From Botryococcus braunii (lineage: Eukaryota; Chlorophyta; Trebouxiophyceae): a DNA stretch of 27,281 nt. The stretch spans positions 802,665 to 829,945 of the forward strand of contig KV908356.1 in assembly GCA_002005505.1 (NCBI GenBank), read 5' to 3'. Shown in pieces: positions 9,715 through 20,000 of this stretch. The notes beneath the pieces are model-generated. The model worked only from the letters and a program-made list of their open reading frames with translations. It did not search any database and had not been told where the DNA came from. Both the position numbers and the translations under genes were made by a program. The number at the start of each line of letters is the position of its first letter. Position 1 is the stretch's first letter.

Positions 9715-9963
9715 TGTAGCATTTCCTAGGGTATAATGCTCTAGTAGGGTCCTTGGCATAGTGCATGACTTGCCTTGTGATCTAGTTCGCAGTACAACCT
9801 CGCTCAGGTACTTCGCTCGGTTGCCCGATCACGCGTCTGTGGCAGTACGATATAATTCAATCCACCCTGGGTTTAAGAGTACGCTTGCGAATCAATCATG
9901 TAACACTCTTTTGTTGCACACCACGAACGTCTCACTGTCTCCTTCTAAACCTCTTCCGCTAAG
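9715..9963 (+). repeat. Chromovirus 3' LTR, truncated by the copia-1 insertion
   Basis: Same sequence as 2851-3099, with no difference seen. It stops at CGCTAAG, where the 5' LTR continues with 12 further bases to its terminal CA. The next base, 9964, is the TG of copia-1. The last five bases CTAAG are the presumed left target-site duplication. The missing 12 bases should reappear after the far end of copia-1, outside the window. Confidence 0.93.
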
Positions 9964-10657
9964 TGTGAAAGGTTATGGGCAATCGGCTTTCCCTGTACAA
10001 AGCAGACAGGTCGTCAATAGACGAAGTTACTCCAGCTACAGTCCGTACGACTGTCTGCTGAGTGCCACACACAACTGTCGGACAAGACTAGCATCTGGTG
10101 ATGCCCAGCATCTTTCACAACCAGTTACGTTACATCATTATCTTGTACACAAGCACCGATCAAGCAATCACTAGATAAGGCTCTAGACGGCTACGTTCAA
10201 GTACATGCCTATACTCCCTGAAGTCACTGTCCCTTATCTGTTTGAGTGACTACAGGGTACACTAAGCTTGTTCACTCTCACAATAGCAACAATGATACAA
10301 CACACACTGCCGCACCGTACCTGTACAAAGCAGACAGGTCGTCAATAGACGAAGTTACTCCAGCTACAGTCCGTACGACTGTCTGCTGAGTGCCACACAC
10401 AACTGTCGGACAAGACTAGCATCTGGTGATGCCCAGCATCTTTCACAACCAGTTGGTATTCACTCCGGTGGGGCAGCCTTAAGAGTTCATCCGACAAACG
10501 TGTGATCTAGATAGGATTGTACCTTATGTTCGAAAACGTCCAGAATCTGCCGTGTCTCAAGGTACCTTATGTTCTCAATGGACCCATATCCTAATAGTGC
10601 ACACATGAAGATCACTTAAAGCACAAGGCATTCAATAATAATGTTCAGAACTCAACA
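9964..10657 (-). repeat. Copia-1 3' LTR (694 bp) with internal duplication
   Basis: On the - strand it reads TGTTGAGTTCTG...CCTTTCACA. Its reverse complement recurs at 16003-16696, also 694 bases; the only difference I found is 10127 versus 16533. Inside are two identical 135-base direct repeats, 9992-10126 and 10320-10454, 193 bases apart. Each contains a hairpin (ACAGTC-CGTAC-GACTGT). Between them is another, with 13-base arms at 10216-10228 and 10245-10257 and one mismatch. The motif GTACCTTATG occurs at 10519-10528 and 10562-10571. Confidence 0.93.
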
Positions 10658-10670
10658 CTTCCCCTTGCCT
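10658..10670 (-). other. Polypurine tract of copia-1
   Basis: On the - strand, AGGCAAGGGGAAG directly precedes the LTR start TGTTGAG. The same purine sequence is found at copia-3 (21828-21840). Confidence 0.85.
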
Positions 10671-10677
10671 GCATGCT

Positions 10678-13600
10678 TTAAGTGTATCTTCTCAAACCTA
10701 GTGAATCACGATGACCAACAAACACGGGCTTGGCAAGTGGCTTGGTCATAATGTCAGCCACATTGCGTGCAGATTCCACATAGAGGATATCTACCTGCCC
10801 AAGTGCCATAGCTTCCCTAGCGTAGTGGAAGCTTACTGCAACGTGCTTTGTGAATTTGGAATACAGGGGGTTCCGTAAATTAGAAATGCATCCTTGGTTG
10901 TCACAGAAAATTTTGACCCTCCAAGGTGCAGCCCCTATCTCTTCCAAGAAGCCCCTTAGCCAGTTGGCTTCCTTCACAATATGGCCAGCTGCCATAAACT
11001 CAGCTTGCACAGTTGAGGTAGCAACTGAGCTCTGCTTCTTGCTTCCCCAAACCACGGCACTACCATAGACTGATAGAACATAGCCAGTGGTGGAATACCT
11101 GTGGTCCAGGTCCCCAGCATAGTCGGCATCAACATAGCCTTCTAGCTCAGGGCCCTTTCCACCCAGAGTAAGAGCTAACTCTCTGGTATCTCTCAAGTAC
11201 TTCAGCACTCGAATGGCCTCATTCCAGTGTGAGGTAGTGGGTGTCATTCTATACCTTGACAACACTCCAACAGCCTGAGAAATGTCAGGCCGGGTCGTAT
11301 TGGCTATGTACAGTAACGATCCAATTAACTCGCAGTATCGATGACCAGGTGGCAGAGGGGTACCAGCCCCATGTGACATACCATCTGAGGACTCGGGTCT
11401 GCTGCTAGTCACGAAGTCCTTGGACATGGGGGTATCAACCCCACGTCCATCATCAGCAACGCCAAACTTCTCCACAAGAGCATCAATCTTGGGAGTGCAA
11501 CTCATGGAAATAGTGCCCTGAACTCTATTGCGTAGGACCTGACACCCCAGGAAATCATTCACCTCTCCCAAATCATGGATGGTGAAGTCCTTCTTCAATA
11601 ACTCTTTCCCCCACTCAATCTCTGCAACCACTCTGGCAACTATGAGAAGATCATCGACATAAACAAGAATAAACGACAGATTACCATCAGGGGCCCTCCT
11701 GATGTATACCCCAGCGTCGCTCTTGCACACACTATACCCCATCACGCTCAACTTGTCGCTCAAGGTCTTGTGCCAAGCCCGTGGGGCTTGCTTAAGACCG
11801 TAGAGTGCCTTCCTGAGCTTGCACACAACTCTCGTGTTGCCATTCTCAAATCCTGGTGGTTGGGTCACATAGACCTCTTCCTCCAACTCCCCATTGAGAA
11901 AAGCTGTCTTGATATCCACTTGGTGGATCTCAAGATTTTGTGTGGCAGCCACTGCCAGCACAGCTCTCCTAGCACCATAGCTGCTGGTAGGTGCAAAAAC
12001 CTCACCAACATCTATACCAGGAATCTGTCTGCAACCCTGGGCAACCAATCTTGCTTTAAACCGAGTGACATTCCCATGTGCATCGTTTTTTGTAGAAAAA
12101 ATCCAATGAACAGGGATAACTTTCTGCCCATGGGGTCTTTCCACATACTGCATAACCTCATGGGTGTCTAAAGACTCCATCTCCTCTTGCATTGCCTGCT
12201 GCCAAAACTCCCACTGAGGTGAGCGCTGGGCTTCCCTCAAGTTTGAGGGCACGTGAACTTTTCCCAACGTGACAGAAGGTACACTCTGTACCTTATGCTG
12301 TGGTGCAGCAGGGCTGTCAGCCTTACTGATGCTGCTCCCTTCTCTCTCTCTCTCTCCCTGGTTGCCAGAATAAGGTACATTATGTACCTTATGCTGGGAC
12401 TGGGCAGTACTGCCGGGATTATCTGATTCCTTCTCAAGTCTCTCTCTCTCTCCTTGACTACTGGACTCATGTGCAGCACCCTTACATTCTCGCACCTTCC
12501 GCAATGCAGAGGGGAGCAGCAGCTCTCTCTCTCTCCTGGACTCACACTTGGGCACACTACCCAGACTTGCCTGAGCTGCGCCTACAATGTCAGCCTGCAC
12601 ACCATAAGCATGACTAGCCAGTGACTGGGATTGGGCACCAGCTTCCCCTACTGCTGGCATGTCTAACCCACTGCTCTCATCTCTTACATCTGCACCGAAC
12701 ATAGCCTCGACTGTCTCAACCTGCCCCTGCATATCAGGGAGACCAACCATGTTTGGCTCACTCACAATTGCCTGACCTGGGTCAGGGGCATGCAATGGGA
12801 TGTCAGAATGCTCTCTCCTAGCCACGCGCTGTACATAACGCTGCTCCCTTGTAAGGGTGGTCCCTGGAGGAAGGGGAATTTGTGACTTCCCCTGCATTCG
12901 CAACCCCTCTTGTACCTTCTGCATTTTTTCTACCTGGGATTGAGTTTCTACACCCCCCCTGGCCAGATTCTGCATATGCTCAAGCACCGACCACGAGTGC
13001 TGAGATGGTTCTGGGGTCCCAACAGTAGGATCCAGGCTGGTGGGGTTTCCTTGGTCATGTGCTGCTGTGGTCCCGTCTCCAGACTGATCCCCAGCACAAA
13101 GTCCAGAGGTCCCAGGAGCCCCAGTGGAAAGCGTCTCCACTCCATGGTCATCCTCCTCATCCCAGAACGTGGGTGGAGCAGCAGAGGGAATTGCTTGAGG
13201 CGTTGCCAGATTCTCACTGCCAAGGGGGGGTGATATCCTAGAATCATAGACAGACCCAGGCTGGACCTTTGATAGACCCACTCTCTCAGCCCCCCTCAAG
13301 TGCTCGATAAAGCTGACGTCCCTACTCTCCTTCCACACTCCATTCCCCACGTACACACGATACGCTTTAGACTGGGGACAATAACCAGTAAACATCCCAG
13401 GGGTGGTCTTGGGCCCAAAAACAGACCTTTGGCCACTGGGAATGTGCACATGGGCTACACAGCCAAACGTGCGCAGCACAGACACATCAGGTTTGACACC
13501 AAAGAATAATTCCATGGGGGTCAGGGACCTGCCTGAAGTAGGACCCACATTGTAGAGGAGGGTAGCTGTCTCAAGCGCCTCCTTCCAAAGGGAGGGGTCT

Positions 13601-15891
13601 GCTGCAGCATGGACCAACAGAGTCCTTGTTCGCTCCTTCAGGGTCCTATTCATCCTCTCCGCCACCCCATTCTGCTGAGGCGTGTAGGGCGCTGAGGACT
13701 CCATCTTAGTGCCCTGCTGAGCACAAAACTCTTTGAATTGCTGGTTCAGGAACTCTGAACCCCTGTCAGTCCTCACACACTTCACAACCGTGCCTCGTTG
13801 GGTCTGCCAAAAGCGGAGCAGGTCTATCACAGCCTTTGGGATGCAATCCTTTGACTTCACAGGCAGGGAGGCAACTTGGTGTGAACTTTCATCCACTACA
13901 GTGACCCAATATCGTTCACCTGTGATGGCAGGAGGTGATATGGGACCCACAGTATCCACATGGACTCTATCGAGTGGGTGATGTGCAGGCCTGGAAGATA
14001 CAGGGAAAGGAGGTCTGGAGTGTTTCCCTTGTATACACGATTCACAGTGCTTGGGGCACTCAGAGCAGGGAGCAAGGGAGATATTGATTCCTGTAACCAG
14101 ATCTTCCTTGGAGAACCTCTGCATGCTGCTGGCACCAGGATGACCTAACCTAGCATGCCACAGAGATCTCTCGCTACACACGTGTCCTTTCCTAAGATGA
14201 GACGCCTCAGCCATGTGATCAATATGTCTGCAGCCAACTTGCTGCCCTCTGACAGGACTAACAAACTCCAAAAAAAACAGACCTCGTGCGCGGGTGATAT
14301 CTCCACACCACCCTTCAGGTCCCTTCATGGCTGTGTAACCACCTGCAGTGTCAGTCAGGAAAGATGCTCCATCCTGAATTGCACCAGTGACTGAAATGAG
14401 GTTGGTATGCGCAGAAGGAACACACTGCACATTGTGCAGCCAGAATACTTCGTGCCTTGCATTCACAAGGCATACAGACCCAGATGCAATGATTCCTCCC
14501 TTGGCGTCTGAGGTTGCCAAGTGCAGAGGAAGAGGCTGTCTATGCATAACTGGATTATGGAGCAATGAGAGATCATTGACTATATGCACAGAGGCACCAC
14601 TATCTATTAACCAAGATGTGCTGCTAGCTCCATGCGAAGTTGGGGCAAGCACATTGAGAGAGATAAACATCGCCTCACCAGAAGGAGGGGGTGGAGGTGG
14701 TAAATGCCACCCCGGAAACGTGTGTTGACTTGTTGGATAGTTATATGCTGAAGGAGGTCCAGGGCTGGAAGCGGATGAAGGCGGGCCACCCCGGCCAGAT
14801 CCATGGTCCCACCAGGCTTGAGGAGACGACTGTGGGCCTCCCTGGCCCCAGTAAGCTGCAGGCCCAACGCTTGCCGCTTGCATGTTTTGATGCAGAGCCT
14901 GCAGCTGCCTGAGCGGTCCGCAGTCAGTCATGAAGTGGCCCTTTGCCTTGCAGAAGTGGCATGTAAGCTCCTCTCTGGGCCTTCTTGCCCTGCCAGGTCC
15001 ACGCCCCCTGCCACCAAAAGTAGTTGCAGAGGGGCCAGCGGGAGGCTGTTCGTTTGCTGGTAGTGCTGCTCCAACTCCCGGTACTGCTCCCACTCCTGGT
15101 GCAGCTCCAGCGCTTGATGACGCTCCAGCTACCCCCCCAGAGGGACCAGCCACTGCTGCAGCTGCCATGGCCTGAGGTGTTCCCTCTGCAGGTGGGTCCT
15201 TGTACCCACGGCTGGCTGCGGCGCGCAGGATTCTTTGAATCAGCTCCAATGGCGGCTTGTCGGTTGCCATAACCTCCAGGGACTCGAGCCTCAGCACAGG
15301 AGGGAGGCCCTTCACCATCAGCTCCCCAACATTGTGGTCCAAGAGGATGAACGCGTTGTTTCTGAGACTTGTAGCCAGATCCATCATTCTGTAGAGGTAG
15401 ACCTTGAGTGTCTCCCCTGTCTTGATGCCCTGCTCCATTTCCTTGTACCACTCAAGGTTGATGTCTTGGTTGCTCCCTCCAGTGTGACTGTTCTTCACCC
15501 ACGCGATGAAGTCGAACGCTGCTTTGTGGCATGAGATCTGAGAATGCCAGATGACTGGAACTGACTGGATCAGCCACTGCTTGATGGCTGAGTTCTCCAC
15601 CGACCCTGGCATTGGCCTCTCCAAAGCCGCTCTGACCCCCTTGGTGTTTGCGCACGCCTCCAAATTTTCATACCAAAATTCAAAATTGCGCCCTCCATCA
15701 TCAAGCATGACAGTCATCTTTGGATTAGAGGTATTGGGGATGTAGGCTGCCTTGTCAATCTCCACCTTTGGTTCTGCAGTGGCTGATTGTGTCCCGGTCA
15801 TAGACTGCCCTGGAGTGGCCCCACTGACTTCTCCAGGTTGAGACATTGCTGTTTCACTGCTACTTTCCTTTTCTTTGCCCCTTTTTGTCAT
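10678..15891 (-). CDS. gag-pol: Ty1/copia Gag-Pol polyprotein (1737 aa), intact
   Basis: A single open frame encodes all proteins for retrotransposition in the particle and nucleus. ATG at 15891 starts MTKRGKEKE and follows the leader. Gag spans about residues 1-420, with an Ala/Gly/Pro-rich linker (about 240-300) and zinc knuckle CHFCKAKGHFMTDC (about 310-325). Protease has WLIDSGASVHIVND (Asp about 430). Integrase has the zinc-domain start LWHARLGHPG (about 575), then catalytic HVDTVGP (D about 646), RTDRGSEF (D about 708) and NGVAERMNR (E about 744). A long low-complexity linker, about 860-1200, includes three RERE tracts encoded by (GA)n. RT follows: VPVHWIFSTKND, FKARLVAQG, DIKTAFLNGELEEEVYV, catalytic LVYVDDLLIV (about 1408). 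RNase H has YVDADYAGD (about 1587), STVQAEFMAA and FCDNQGCI. No frameshift separates Gag from Pol, as in many plant and algal copia elements. It may be active. Confidence 0.96.
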   Translation of the reverse strand: MTKRGKEKESSSETAMSQPGEVSGATPGQSMTGTQSATAEPKVEIDKAAYIPNTSNPKMTVMLDDGGRNFEFWYENLEACANTKGVRAALERPMPGSVENSAIKQWLIQSVPVIWHSQISCHKAAFDFIAWVKNSHTGGSNQDINLEWYKEMEQGIKTGETLKVYLYRMMDLATSLRNNAFILLDHNVGELMVKGLPPVLRLESLEVMATDKPPLELIQRILRAAASRGYKDPPAEGTPQAMAAAAVAGPSGGVAGASSSAGAAPGVGAVPGVGAALPANEQPPAGPSATTFGGRGRGPGRARRPREELTCHFCKAKGHFMTDCGPLRQLQALHQNMQAASVGPAAYWGQGGPQSSPQAWWDHGSGRGGPPSSASSPGPPSAYNYPTSQHTFPGWHLPPPPPPSGEAMFISLNVLAPTSHGASSTSWLIDSGASVHIVNDLSLLHNPVMHRQPLPLHLATSDAKGGIIASGSVCLVNARHEVFWLHNVQCVPSAHTNLISVTGAIQDGASFLTDTAGGYTAMKGPEGWCGDITRARGLFFLEFVSPVRGQQVGCRHIDHMAEASHLRKGHVCSERSLWHARLGHPGASSMQRFSKEDLVTGINISLAPCSECPKHCESCIQGKHSRPPFPVSSRPAHHPLDRVHVDTVGPISPPAITGERYWVTVVDESSHQVASLPVKSKDCIPKAVIDLLRFWQTQRGTVVKCVRTDRGSEFLNQQFKEFCAQQGTKMESSAPYTPQQNGVAERMNRTLKERTRTLLVHAAADPSLWKEALETATLLYNVGPTSGRSLTPMELFFGVKPDVSVLRTFGCVAHVHIPSGQRSVFGPKTTPGMFTGYCPQSKAYRVYVGNGVWKESRDVSFIEHLRGAERVGLSKVQPGSVYDSRISPPLGSENLATPQAIPSAAPPTFWDEEDDHGVETLSTGAPGTSGLCAGDQSGDGTTAAHDQGNPTSLDPTVGTPEPSQHSWSVLEHMQNLARGGVETQSQVEKMQKVQEGLRMQGKSQIPLPPGTTLTREQRYVQRVARREHSDIPLHAPDPGQAIVSEPNMVGLPDMQGQVETVEAMFGADVRDESSGLDMPAVGEAGAQSQSLASHAYGVQADIVGAAQASLGSVPKCESRRERELLLPSALRKVRECKGAAHESSSQGERERLEKESDNPGSTAQSQHKVHNVPYSGNQGEREREGSSISKADSPAAPQHKVQSVPSVTLGKVHVPSNLREAQRSPQWEFWQQAMQEEMESLDTHEVMQYVERPHGQKVIPVHWIFSTKNDAHGNVTRFKARLVAQGCRQIPGIDVGEVFAPTSSYGARRAVLAVAATQNLEIHQVDIKTAFLNGELEEEVYVTQPPGFENGNTRVVCKLRKALYGLKQAPRAWHKTLSDKLSVMGYSVCKSDAGVYIRRAPDGNLSFILVYVDDLLIVARVVAEIEWGKELLKKDFTIHDLGEVNDFLGCQVLRNRVQGTISMSCTPKIDALVEKFGVADDGRGVDTPMSKDFVTSSRPESSDGMSHGAGTPLPPGHRYCELIGSLLYIANTTRPDISQAVGVLSRYRMTPTTSHWNEAIRVLKYLRDTRELALTLGGKGPELEGYVDADYAGDLDHRYSTTGYVLSVYGSAVVWGSKKQSSVATSTVQAEFMAAGHIVKEANWLRGFLEEIGAAPWRVKIFCDNQGCISNLRNPLYSKFTKHVAVSFHYAREAMALGQVDILYVESARNVADIMTKPLAKPVFVGHRDSLGLRRYT

Positions 15892-16002
15892 ACTATTGTC
15901 ACTTCACCAGCCAAACTTACTCATAAACTTCTGGAATGCAGCAATACCCTACAATTCCCTCCATGTCATGGAAATTTACCAGCCAGTCTTGCACAGTAGT
16001 AG
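15892..16002 (-). other. Copia-1 leader, truncated
   Basis: It matches (reverse complement) the last ~110 bases of the copia-2 leader before its ATG, with one indel near 15947. It stops at 16002, where the TG of the copia-2 LTR begins. AGTAG (15998-16002) is the presumed target-site duplication of copia-2. Confidence 0.85.
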
Positions 16003-16696
16003 TGTTGAGTTCTGAACATTATTATTGAATGCCTTGTGCTTTAAGTGATCTTCATGTGTGCACTATTAGGATATGGGTCCATTGAGAACATAAGGTACCT
16101 TGAGACACGGCAGATTCTGGACGTTTTCGAACATAAGGTACAATCCTATCTAGATCACACGTTTGTCGGATGAACTCTTAAGGCTGCCCCACCGGAGTGA
16201 ATACCAACTGGTTGTGAAAGATGCTGGGCATCACCAGATGCTAGTCTTGTCCGACAGTTGTGTGTGGCACTCAGCAGACAGTCGTACGGACTGTAGCTGG
16301 AGTAACTTCGTCTATTGACGACCTGTCTGCTTTGTACAGGTACGGTGCGGCAGTGTGTGTTGTATCATTGTTGCTATTGTGAGAGTGAACAAGCTTAGTG
16401 TACCCTGTAGTCACTCAAACAGATAAGGGACAGTGACTTCAGGGAGTATAGGCATGTACTTGAACGTAGCCGTCTAGAGCCTTATCTAGTGATTGCTTGA
16501 TCGGTGCTTGTGTACAAGATAATGATGTAACGGAACTGGTTGTGAAAGATGCTGGGCATCACCAGATGCTAGTCTTGTCCGACAGTTGTGTGTGGCACTC
16601 AGCAGACAGTCGTACGGACTGTAGCTGGAGTAACTTCGTCTATTGACGACCTGTCTGCTTTGTACAGGGAAAGCCGATTGCCCATAACCTTTCACA
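16003..16696 (+). repeat. Copia-2 5' LTR (694 bp) with internal duplication
   Basis: It runs from TGTTGAGTTCTG to CCTTTCACA and is the mirror copy of 9964-10657. The 135-base internal repeats lie at about 16206-16340 and 16534-16668. The 10-mer CATAAGGTAC occurs at 16089-16098, inside the palindrome AAGGTACCTT (16092-16101), and at 16132-16141. The LTR is followed directly by the primer site, which proves it is the 5' LTR of a + strand element. Confidence 0.93.
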
Positions 16697-16730
16697 GGTT
16701 ATGGGCCCACGCCCTTCCAGCTGAGCCAAG
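16697..16730 (+). other. Half-tRNA type primer binding site of copia-2
   Basis: GGTTATGGGCCCACGCCC starts immediately after the LTR. Its complement contains GGGCCCATAACC, the anticodon arm of an initiator-type tRNA-Met (anticodon CAU). This is the internal, half-tRNA priming known for Drosophila copia and Osser-like elements, not 3'-CCA priming. Similarity to a tRNA D-arm (complement TTGGCTCAGCTGGAAG) extends to about 16730. Confidence 0.72.
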
Positions 16731-17085
16731 TAAAAGCAGGAGTGAAGGTCGTCTACGGATGGGTCAGACGTAAGCGTCAACAAAGGAGCTCGAGCATGGC
16801 GCAGCGGCGCAAGGGAACTCGAGTGTACCAGGACCATTATCTTACTCACAGTTTACCTTTCTGGGAAATTCATAATTGAAGTTTTAGCTGTGCTTTATCA
16901 TTCATAGACGTTGTCTAGAAGCACTGAGTGAGTCGGGCCGGACTCCGGCGCAAACTTCTGAGGGGAACATATCTGCTACTACTGTGCAAGACTGGCTGGT
17001 AAATTTCCATGACATGGAGGGAATTTAGGGTATTGCTGCATTCCAGAAGTTTATGAGTAAGTTTGGCTGGTGAAGTGACAATAGT
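16731..17085 (+). other. Copia-2 untranslated leader
   Basis: About 355 bases between primer site and ATG, presumably holding packaging and dimerisation signals. I see no protein frame. Part of it (CATGGCGCAGCGGCGCAAGG, about 16796-16815) resembles the 5' region of an initiator tRNA-Met but is too short to call. The last ~110 bases match the copia-1 leader. Confidence 0.7.
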
Positions 17086-20000
17086 ATGACAAAAAGGGGC
17101 AAAGAAAAGGAAAGTAGCAGTGAAACAGCAATGTCTCAACCTGGAGAAGTCAGTGGGGCCACTCCAGGGCAGTCTATGACCGGGACACAATCAGCCACTG
17201 CAGAACCAAAGGTGGAGATTGACAAGGCAGCCTACATCCCCAATACCTCTAATCCAAAGATGACTGTCATGCTTGATGATGGAGGGCGCAATTTTGAATT
17301 TTGGTATGAAAATTTGGAGGCGTGCGCAAACACCAAGGGGGTCAGAGCGGCTTTGGAGAGGCCAATGCCAGGGTCGGTGGAGAACTCAGCCATCAAGCAG
17401 TGGCTGATCCAGTCAGTTCCAGTCATCTGGCATTCTCAGATCTCATGCCACAAAGCAGCGTTCGACTTCATCGCGTGGGTGAAGAACAGTCACACTGGAG
17501 GGAGCAACCAAGACATCAACCTTGAGTGGTACAAGGAAATGGAGCAGGGCATCAAGACAGGGGAGACACTCAAGGTCTACCTCTACAGAATGATGGATCT
17601 GGCTACAAGTCTCAGAAACAACGCGTTCATCCTCTTGGACCACAATGTTGGGGAGCTGATGGTGAAGGGCCTCCCTCCTGTGCTGAGGCTCGAGTCCCTG
17701 GAGGTTATGGCAACCGACAAGCCGCCATTGGAGCTGATTCAAAGAATCCTGCGCGCCGCAGCCAGCCGTGGGTACAAGGACCCACCTGCAGAGGGAACAC
17801 CTCAGGCCATGGCAGCTGCAGCAGTGGCTGGTCCCTCTGGGGGGGTAGCTGGAGCGTCATCAAGCGCTGGAGCTGCACCAGGAGTGGGAGCAGTACCGGG
17901 AGTTGGAGCAGCACTACCAGCAAACGAACAGCCTCCCGCTGGCCCCTCTGCAACTACTTTTGGTGGCAGGGGGCGTGGACCTGGCAGGGCAAGAAGGCCC
18001 AGAGAGGAGCTTACATGCCACTTCTGCAAGGCAAAGGGCCACTTCATGACTGACTGCGGACCGCTCAGGCAGCTGCAGGCTCTGCATCAAAACATGCAAG
18101 CGGCAAGCGTTGGGCCTGCAGCTTACTGGGGCCAGGGAGGCCCACAGTCGTCTCCTCAAGCCTGGTGGGACCATGGATCTGGCCGGGGTGGCCCGCCTTC
18201 ATCCGCTTCCAGCCCTGGACCTCCTTCAGCATATAACTATCCAACAAGTCAACACACGTTTCCGGGGTGGCATTTACCACCTCCACCCCCTCCTTCTGGT
18301 GAGGCGATGTTTATCTCTCTCAATGTGCTTGCCCCAACTTCGCATGGAGCTAGCAGCACATCTTGGTTAATAGATAGTGGTGCCTCTGTGCATATAGTCA
18401 ATGATCTCTCATTGCTCCATAATCCAGTTATGCATAGACAGCCTCTTCCTCTGCACTTGGCAACCTCAGACGCCAAGGGAGGAATCATTGCATCTGGGTC
18501 TGTATGCCTTGTGAATGCAAGGCACGAAGTATTCTGGCTGCACAATGTGCAGTGTGTTCCTTCTGCGCATACCAACCTCATTTCAGTCACTGGTGCAATT
18601 CAGGATGGAGCATCTTTCCTGACTGACACTGCAGGTGGTTACACAGCCATGAAGGGACCTGAAGGGTGGTGTGGAGATATCACCCGCGCACGAGGTCTGT
18701 TTTTTTTGGAGTTTGTTAGTCCTGTCAGAGGGCAGCAAGTTGGCTGCAGACATATTGATCACATGGCTGAGGCGTCTCATCTTAGGAAAGGACACGTGTG
18801 TAGCGAGAGATCTCTGTGGCATGCTAGGTTAGGTCATCCTGGTGCCAGCAGCATGCAGAGGTTCTCCAAGGAAGATCTGGTTACAGGAATCAATATCTCC
18901 CTTGCTCCCTGCTCTGAGTGCCCCAAGCACTGTGAATCGTGTATACAAGGGAAACACTCCAGACCTCCTTTCCCTGTATCTTCCAGGCCTGCACATCACC
19001 CACTCGATAGAGTCCATGTGGATACTGTGGGTCCCATATCACCTCCTGCCATCACAGGTGAACGATATTGGGTCACTGTAGTGGATGAAAGTTCACACCA
19101 AGTTGCCTCCCTGCCTGTGAAGTCAAAGGATTGCATCCCAAAGGCTGTGATAGACCTGCTCCGTTTTTGGCAGACCCAACGAGGCACGGTTGTGAAGTGT
19201 GTGAGGACTGACAGGGGTTCAGAGTTCCTGAACCAGCAATTCAAAGAGTTTTGTGCTCAGCAGGGCACTAAGATGGAGTCCTCAGCGCCCTACACGCCTC
19301 AGCAGAATGGGTGGCGGAGAGGATGAATAGGACCCTGAAGGAGCGAACAAGGACTCTGTTGGTCCATGCTGCAGCAGACCCCTCCCTTTGGAAGGAGCGC
19401 TTGAGACAGCTACCCTCCTCTACAATGTGGGTCCTACTTCAGGCAGGTCCCTGACCCCATGGAATTATTCTTTGGTGTCAAACCTGATGTGTCTGTGCTG
19501 CGCACGTTTGGCTGTGTAGCCCATGTGCACATTCCCAGTGGCCAAAGGTCTGTTTTTGGGCCCAAGACCATCCCTGGGATGTTTACTGGTTATTGTCCCA
19601 GTCTAAAGCGTATCGTGTGTACGTGGGGAATGGAGTGTGGAAGGAGAGTAGGGACGTCAGCTTTATCGAGCACTTGAGGGGGCTGAGAGAGTGGGTCTAT
19701 CAAAGGTCCAGCCTGGGTCTGTCTATGATTCTAGGATATCACCCCCCTTGGCAGTGAGAATCTGGCAACGCCTCAAGCAATTCCCTCTGCTGCTCCACCC
19801 ACGTTCTGGGATGAGGAGGATGACCATGGAGTGGAGACGCTTTCCACTGGGGCTCCTGGGACCTCTGGACTTTGTGCTGGGGATCAGTCTGGAGACGGGA
19901 CCACAGCAGCACATGACCAAGGAAACCCCACCAGCCTGGATTCTACTGTTGGGACCCAGAACCATCTCAGCACTCGTGGTCGGTGCTTGAGCATATGCAG

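Larger units (their letters stand above)
2851..9963 (+). mobile_element. Ty3/gypsy chromovirus, defective, interrupted by three younger insertions
   Basis: An LTR retrotransposon in the order 5' LTR, primer binding site, Gag with CCHC knuckle, protease, RT, RNase H, integrase, chromodomain, PPT, 3' LTR. Domain order and chromodomain place it in the chromovirus branch of Ty3/gypsy. It is cut by a solo LTR (6128-6605), by a TRIM (8116-8722), and by copia-1 at 9964, which leaves the last 12 bases of its 3' LTR off the window. Its coding region has frameshifts and an integrase deletion. The two LTRs are identical over the comparable 249 bases, so its last transposition was recent. Confidence 0.93.
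9964..16002 (-). mobile_element. Ty1/copia element 1, intact Gag-Pol, split in its leader
   Basis: On the - strand: leader (15892-16002, incomplete), Gag-Pol (15891-10678), PPT, 3' LTR (10657-9964). Protease, integrase, RT, RNase H is the Ty1/copia domain order. The element lies inside the chromovirus 3' LTR. Its own leader is cut at 16003 by copia-2; the 5' LTR and primer site are not in the window. The LTR next to the leader at 16003-16696 is in the opposite orientation and belongs to copia-2, so the apparent long inverted repeat is made by two elements, not by one. Confidence 0.9.

Noticed and set aside
10320..10454. CRISPR-like or satellite repeat in the copia LTR
   Set aside because: Only two copies of 135 bases per LTR, always inside LTR borders. 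This is an LTR-internal duplication in a eukaryotic element.
14924..15451. 175-residue frame on the - strand overlapping copia-1 gag (also at 17526-18053 in copia-2)
   Set aside because: It is a shadow frame of the Gag coding region. Its presence in both copies follows from their near identity and it has no recognisable domain.
9964..16696. A DNA transposon with 694-base terminal inverted repeats around an ORF
   Set aside because: The right arm is followed by a primer site and a second Gag-Pol on the + strand, and the left arm is preceded on the - strand by a PPT. Both arms are LTRs of two separate elements in opposite orientation.
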